Assembly: GCF_049532985.1 (NCBI RefSeq)
Contig: NZ_CP186693.1
Coordinates: 5,456,001-5,520,000, forward strand
Reading direction: 5' to 3'
From: Promicromonospora sp049532985
GTDB lineage: Bacteria > Actinomycetota > Actinomycetes > Actinomycetales > Cellulomonadaceae
DNA length: 64,000 nucleotides
How positions within the stretch are numbered: the stretch's first letter is position 1; the number at the start of each line of letters is the position of its first letter. The notes under the pieces are model-generated. The model did not search any database. It saw only the letters and a program-made list of their open reading frames with translations, and was not told the origin of the DNA. Below are positions 60,252 through 64,000 of the stretch, piece by piece. Position numbers and translations under genes: made by a program.

Positions 60252-61649
60252 ATGAACGTCGACAGCACCAACCCCGACGCCGGGCAACAGCCCGGCGGTC
60301 GACAGCGGGACCTGGTCCCGTTCCGCACCGCCGTGCGTGCCTGGTTCGCGATCTCGTGGCAGACGTTCGGCGGACCGGCCGGCCAGATCGCCGTCATGCA
60401 GCGCACGCTGGTGGACGAGAAGCGGTGGATCGGGCAGGGCCGGTTCCTGCACGCGCTCAACTACTGCATGCTGCTGCCGGGGCCTGAGGCGCAGCAGCTC
60501 GCCGTGTACACGGGCTGGCTCCTGAACGGGTGGCGCGGTGGCATCCTCGCCGGAGGCCTGTTCGTGCTGCCCGGGATGCTCGCCCTGCTGGTCCTGTCCG
60601 CCGTGTACGTCGCGTTCGGCGACACGACCGTCGTCTCCGCGGTCTTCGCCGGCCTGGCACCGGCCGTCCTGGCCATCGTGGTCCAGGCCGTGCTGCGGGT
60701 GGGCAAGCGGGCGCTGACCAGCCCCGCGCTCGTCGTGCTCGCCGTCCTGGCGTTCGTGGCGCTCACCTTCTTCGCGGTGCCGTTCCCGCTCGTCGTGCTC
60801 GGTGCGGGCGTGGTCGGGTGGCTCGTGCACCGGTACGCCCCGGGCTGGATCGCCACCAGGCCGCCCCGCGACCAGGGCGACGGCCCCGCGCCGCTCATCC
60901 CCGACGACGCCCTGCACGCCGAGAAGCCCTCGGGGCGTCGGGCGCTGCGGGTGCTCCTGCTGGGGCTCCTCGCCTGGGGGCTCCCGCTCGGCGCCGTCGC
61001 CCTGCTCACGGGTGCGGACAGCGTGTTCACCCAGCAGGGTCTGTTCTTCTCCGGCAGCGCCCTGGTGACGTTCGGCGGTGCCTACGCCGTGCTTGCCTAC
61101 GTTGCCCAGCAGGCGGTGCAGACCTACGCCTGGGTCACGCCCGGGGAGATGACGCGCGGCCTGGCCCTGGCCGAGACCACACCCGGCCCGCTGATCATGG
61201 TCGTGCAGTTCGTCGCGTTCCTCGGCGCCTACCGCGATCCGGGCGACCTCGACCCCTGGGCCGCCGCGCTGCTCGGCGCGCTGCTGACCACCTGGGTCAC
61301 GTTCGTGCCCTCGTTCCTGTTCATCTTCCTCGGCGCCCCCTACGTCGAGCGGCTCCGGGGCAACCGGGCGCTGTCCTCCGCGCTGACGGCGATCACCGCG
61401 GCGGTCGTCGGCGTCATCGCCAACCTCGCGATCTACTTCGCCACCCACACGCTGTTCGCGGCCTCGACGTCGTTCGTCGCCGGCCCGCTGCGGTTCGAGG
61501 TTCCCGACCTCGCCAGCGTCCAGCCCGCGGCGCTCGGGATCGCCGTCGTGGCGGGCCTGCTGCTGTTCGTGGTGCGCTGGTCGGTGCTGCGGACCCTCGG
61601 GGTGTGCGCCCTGCTCGGGCTCGCCCTCGGGCTCGTGGGGTGGATCTAG
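60252..61649 (+). CDS. chrA: Chromate efflux transporter ChrA
   Basis: A 465-aa long-chain CHR protein with two homologous halves. Half 1 has SWQTFGGPAGQIAVMQRTLVD and MLLPGPEAQQLAVYTGWLL. Half 2 has GSALVTFGGAYAVLAYVAQQAV and ALAETTPGPLIMVVQFVAFLG. It exports chromate by proton exchange. 60 bp downstream of the split chrB. Confidence 0.92.
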   Translation: MNVDSTNPDAGQQPGGRQRDLVPFRTAVRAWFAISWQTFGGPAGQIAVMQRTLVDEKRWIGQGRFLHALNYCMLLPGPEAQQLAVYTGWLLNGWRGGILAGGLFVLPGMLALLVLSAVYVAFGDTTVVSAVFAGLAPAVLAIVVQAVLRVGKRALTSPALVVLAVLAFVALTFFAVPFPLVVLGAGVVGWLVHRYAPGWIATRPPRDQGDGPAPLIPDDALHAEKPSGRRALRVLLLGLLAWGLPLGAVALLTGADSVFTQQGLFFSGSALVTFGGAYAVLAYVAQQAVQTYAWVTPGEMTRGLALAETTPGPLIMVVQFVAFLGAYRDPGDLDPWAAALLGALLTTWVTFVPSFLFIFLGAPYVERLRGNRALSSALTAITAAVVGVIANLAIYFATHTLFAASTSFVAGPLRFEVPDLASVQPAALGIAVVAGLLLFVVRWSVLRTLGVCALLGLALGLVGWI

Positions 61650-61671
61650 CAGGTCTGCGCACCGGGAGGGA

Positions 61672-62073
61672 TCAGCGCTTCCTGCCGTCCCGGTCGCGCA
61701 CCAGCCGACGGGTGATCGCGGCCACGATCGTGCCGCCGCCGAGCGTGCCCACCAGCACGAGGATCGCCCCGACCGCCCACAGCCCCGAGTCGTCGCTCGC
61801 CGCGGCCTGGATCGTCCAGGCCGCGGTGAAGGGCAGCGCGACGCCGAGCACCGCGAGCCAGGCCGGCACGAGCAGGGATCCGATGACCACCAGGCCGACG
61901 AGCGCGACGACGCACGCGACGACCTGGACCGTGCCGTAGGGACCGGTGACGGCGCCGGTCACGGGGTCGACGTCCTGGGTCGTGTCCTGGCCGAGGGCCC
62001 ACCAGGTGGTGACCGAGAGTACGACGAGCGTGAACGTGGCCAGAGCGATGAAGTAGGGGTTCCGCGTCGTCAT
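61672..62073 (-). CDS. Small four-TM membrane protein
   Basis: A 133-aa protein with four hydrophobic spans (YFIALATFTLVVLSVTTWW, VQVVACVVALVGLVVIG, LAVLGVALPFTAAWTIQA, AVGAILVLVGTLGGGTIVA) and a basic C-terminus. ATG 62073 puts the start just before the first TM. It converges on chrA; no function known. Confidence 0.65.
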   Translation of the reverse strand: MTTRNPYFIALATFTLVVLSVTTWWALGQDTTQDVDPVTGAVTGPYGTVQVVACVVALVGLVVIGSLLVPAWLAVLGVALPFTAAWTIQAAASDDSGLWAVGAILVLVGTLGGGTIVAAITRRLVRDRDGRKR

Positions 62074-62297
62074 GGCTCCATTGTGCAGTGGCCCGGCCCC
62101 GGGCGTGCCCACCGGCTCGTGCGGAGGCGGCCGGCACCCGTCCGCCCAGGTCACACCCATGACACATGTCATGGCCGCGGCCTGCGGAAGGGCCGGGAAG
62201 ATGATGACGACAGGGCACTGCTGCCGGGGGTTCGCGTGCGGTGGGCTGTACCCGGTGCGGGACGGGCCCGCGCCACCTGCCCCCGAGGAGCCATGCC

Positions 62298-63278
62298 ATG
62301 TCCCACACCTCCGGAACCGCGTCCACCGCTGACTCCGCGGGCCGGGCCCGCCCGGCTCCGGCAGGTGTGCCGTACCACCTGGCGCTCGCGGGGGAGAAGC
62401 GGCGCGTCGGCCGCGGCATCCTCGCGATCGTGCTGCTGCAGGGCGGGCTCGTGGGCTTCGGGGCCGCCTTCGTCCAGCTCGGGGGACACCTCGACGTCCT
62501 GCTGGGCCGGGACGCCGCGCCGGGCGGCGCAGGCCTCACACCGGTCACGATGGCCGCCGCCTACGCCTCCACCGCGCTGCTGATCCCGTGGAGCATGCTG
62601 ATCCAGCGCTGGCTGTACGGCGTCCGGGGCGGATCGCTCCACTCGGTGCTCGGTGCGTTCCGGCCCGCGGTCCTGGGCCGCGCCGTCCTCGTCCTGGCGC
62701 CGGTCTGGGCGGTCTACACGGCGGTCCTCGCGGTCCTGGAGCCGACTCCGGTGGCGCCCTGGGCGGTGGCGGACCTGCTCCTCGTGTTCGTGGTCTCGAT
62801 CGTCGTCGTGCCGCTGCAGAGCGCGGGGGAGGAGTACGGGTACCGGGGGCTGATCTTCCGGGTCGCCGCGAGCTGGGGTCGCGGGCCACGTTCCGCACTC
62901 GCCCTGGGTGTCGTCGTCTCCGCGGTGCTGTTCGCCACGATCCACCTGTCCACCGACATCTGGCTCAACCTCCAGTACCTCGCCGTCGGGGTGGCGTTCG
63001 CGCTCATCACCTGGCGTACCGGCGGCGTCGAGACGGCGGTGGTGCTGCACGCCGCCAACAACGTCTTCGGGCTCCTGCTCGTGGCGCTCCTGCGGGCGGA
63101 CCTCGGCGCCACGACGGACCGGTCGTCCGGCGTCGGCTCGGTCGTCTACCTGATCCCCGTCGTCCTGCTGGCGATCGTCACGGCCGTGGTCTGGTACCGC
63201 ACCCGGGGCGGCGGACCGGTGGTCGCACCCGCGCACGCGTCGGACGGGGAACCCGTCCCGCTCAGCCCTCGCTCGTGA
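62298..63278 (+). CDS. CPBP-family intramembrane metalloprotease
   Basis: A 326-aa protein, about eight TM. Abi/CAAX-protease motifs are present: GEEYGYRGLIF (EExxxR), the His in FATIHLSTDIWLN, and HAANNVFG (HxxxN). Members process or self-protect against peptides; role here unknown. ATG 62298 follows GAGGAG. Its end overlaps the convergent AraC gene by 17 bp. Confidence 0.88.
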   Translation: MSHTSGTASTADSAGRARPAPAGVPYHLALAGEKRRVGRGILAIVLLQGGLVGFGAAFVQLGGHLDVLLGRDAAPGGAGLTPVTMAAAYASTALLIPWSMLIQRWLYGVRGGSLHSVLGAFRPAVLGRAVLVLAPVWAVYTAVLAVLEPTPVAPWAVADLLLVFVVSIVVVPLQSAGEEYGYRGLIFRVAASWGRGPRSALALGVVVSAVLFATIHLSTDIWLNLQYLAVGVAFALITWRTGGVETAVVLHAANNVFGLLLVALLRADLGATTDRSSGVGSVVYLIPVVLLAIVTAVVWYRTRGGGPVVAPAHASDGEPVPLSPRS

Positions 63279-64000
63279 CCGAACGCCGTGCCTCGTCCCG
63301 GAACTTCGCGGGGGACGCCCCGACCACGCGGCGGAACGCGGTGCTGAACGCGCTCTCGGACTGGTAGCCCGTGGCCCGCGCGAGCTCCGAGATCGACAGC
63401 GTGTCCCGGGCGAGGGCGTCGCGCGCGAGGCTCATGCGCCACTGGATCAGGTACTCCAGGGGCGGCACGCCGACGTGGCTCTTGAACGACTGGGCGAACG
63501 CGGAACGCGACATGTGGCTCAGCTCGGCGAGCTCCTGGAGGCTCCAGGAGTGGGCCACGTCCGCGTGCACCGCGCGCAGGGCGGTGCCGATGCCGTCGTC
63601 GTTGAGCGCACCCAGCCAGCCGGTGGGCCGGTCGGTCTGGCCGGCGTGCGCGCGCAGCATGTGCACGAGCAGGATCTGCGCGAGGTGGTTCTGCACCAGC
63701 GGCCCGCCGGCGGCAGCGGAACCGACCTCGGTGGCCAGGTGGTCGATGAGCTGACCGAGCCGTGCGCCGTGCGGATCGGCGGCGCGGACGATCACGAGCG
63801 GCGGCAGCAGGTCGGTCAGGAGCGCCGCGTTCTGCTCGTCGAACCCGATGTGCCCCACGCAGAGGTAGACGTCCTGGTCGGACTCCGGGCCGATCCGCAC
63901 GAACCCGTCCACGGCCTCCGCCCACGCCTCCTGCGCGGGGCGCGGACGGGCGCCGGGCGTGCTGGCCAGGACGTAGGGCGGCGGGTTGCCCAGCATGAAG
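63262..64000 (-). CDS. AraC-family regulator with cupin-type N-terminus (cut by window end)
   Basis: The C-terminal ~100 residues are a double HTH: SLQELAELSHMSRSAFAQSF and ISELARATGYQSESAFSTAF, then FRRVVGASPAKFR. The upstream part (YLCVGHIGFDEQNAALLTDL) is the end of an AraC_binding/cupin_6 sensor. The frame is open to the window edge, and the first ATG at 63996 falls inside the sensor domain, so the true start lies beyond. Confidence 0.85.
   Translation of the reverse strand, partial: FMLGNPPPYVLASTPGARPRPAQEAWAEAVDGFVRIGPESDQDVYLCVGHIGFDEQNAALLTDLLPPLVIVRAADPHGARLGQLIDHLATEVGSAAAGGPLVQNHLAQILLVHMLRAHAGQTDRPTGWLGALNDDGIGTALRAVHADVAHSWSLQELAELSHMSRSAFAQSFKSHVGVPPLEYLIQWRMSLARDALARDTLSISELARATGYQSESAFSTAFRRVVGASPAKFRDEARRSVTSEG

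Overview
The window is high-GC chromosomal DNA with dense coding, frequent GTG/TTG starts, an IdeR/DtxR regulator, SepX, DUF2637 and ROK proteins and many leaderless-type starts. This points to an actinobacterium, most likely a xylose-using member of the Micrococcales (Promicromonosporaceae/Cellulomonadaceae-like). The genus is inference; no rRNA is present.

Layout. 1-1752: two secreted CAP-domain paralogues. 1841-5408: a membrane O-acyltransferase with an SGNH domain and a purine-type permease. 5515-7262 (minus): MarR plus MFS exporter. 7374-9453 (minus): MHYT membrane sensor and serC. 9538-12524: DtxR/IdeR, a secreted NlpC/P60 hydrolase behind a c-di-AMP (ydaO) riboswitch, and a double UspA protein. 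12597-17123 (minus): two aminotransferases (one an ornithine aminotransferase with a ~230-residue disordered tail), EcsC and OsmC. 18702-20020: thyA-folA. 20108-24957: xylBA with a divergent ROK repressor and a GntR/FCD regulator. 25195-28345: a polar amino acid/ectoine-type ABC importer (ehuBCDA-like). 28407-31185: MarR, aldo/keto reductase and MFS exporter. 31187-31259: tRNA-Arg(CCU). 31493-37179: a five-gene oligopeptide/oligosaccharide-type ABC importer. 37340-41684: L,D-transpeptidase, a DUF2637-HTH membrane protein and an MFS exporter. 42272-46321: a very large SF1-helicase-like protein whose ATPase motifs are degenerate. 47014-55495: an actinobacterial housekeeping block (small acidic protein, mscL, SAF/CpaB-like, FmdB-like, penicillin acylase, 5-formyl-THF cyclo-ligase, GNAT, sepX). 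55581-58170: tRNA-Ala(CGC) followed by a decayed integrated-element island with duplicated attachment sites. 58171-64000: small stress proteins, a chromate-resistance cluster (split chrB plus chrA), a CPBP protease and a partial AraC regulator.

Systems that work together. ROK-xylA-xylB handles xylose entry into the pentose phosphate pathway, and the 31.5-37.2 kb importer is a plausible sugar-oligomer feeder for it. thyA and folA are translationally coupled. The two ABC importers, two MarR/MFS pairs and the Chr cluster are each locally regulated units with visible operator-like palindromes.

The most unusual non-coding signal is a recurring class of long intergenic palindromes (arms about 17-33 bp, unique sequences, some perfect). 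Several sit next to short tandem-repeat arrays (802-877, 5425-5496, 21644-21708, 37251-37295, 40120-40185, 46699-46764, 49268-49333). Three share a related core. They are not attached to any transposase, tRNA or recognisable CRISPR.
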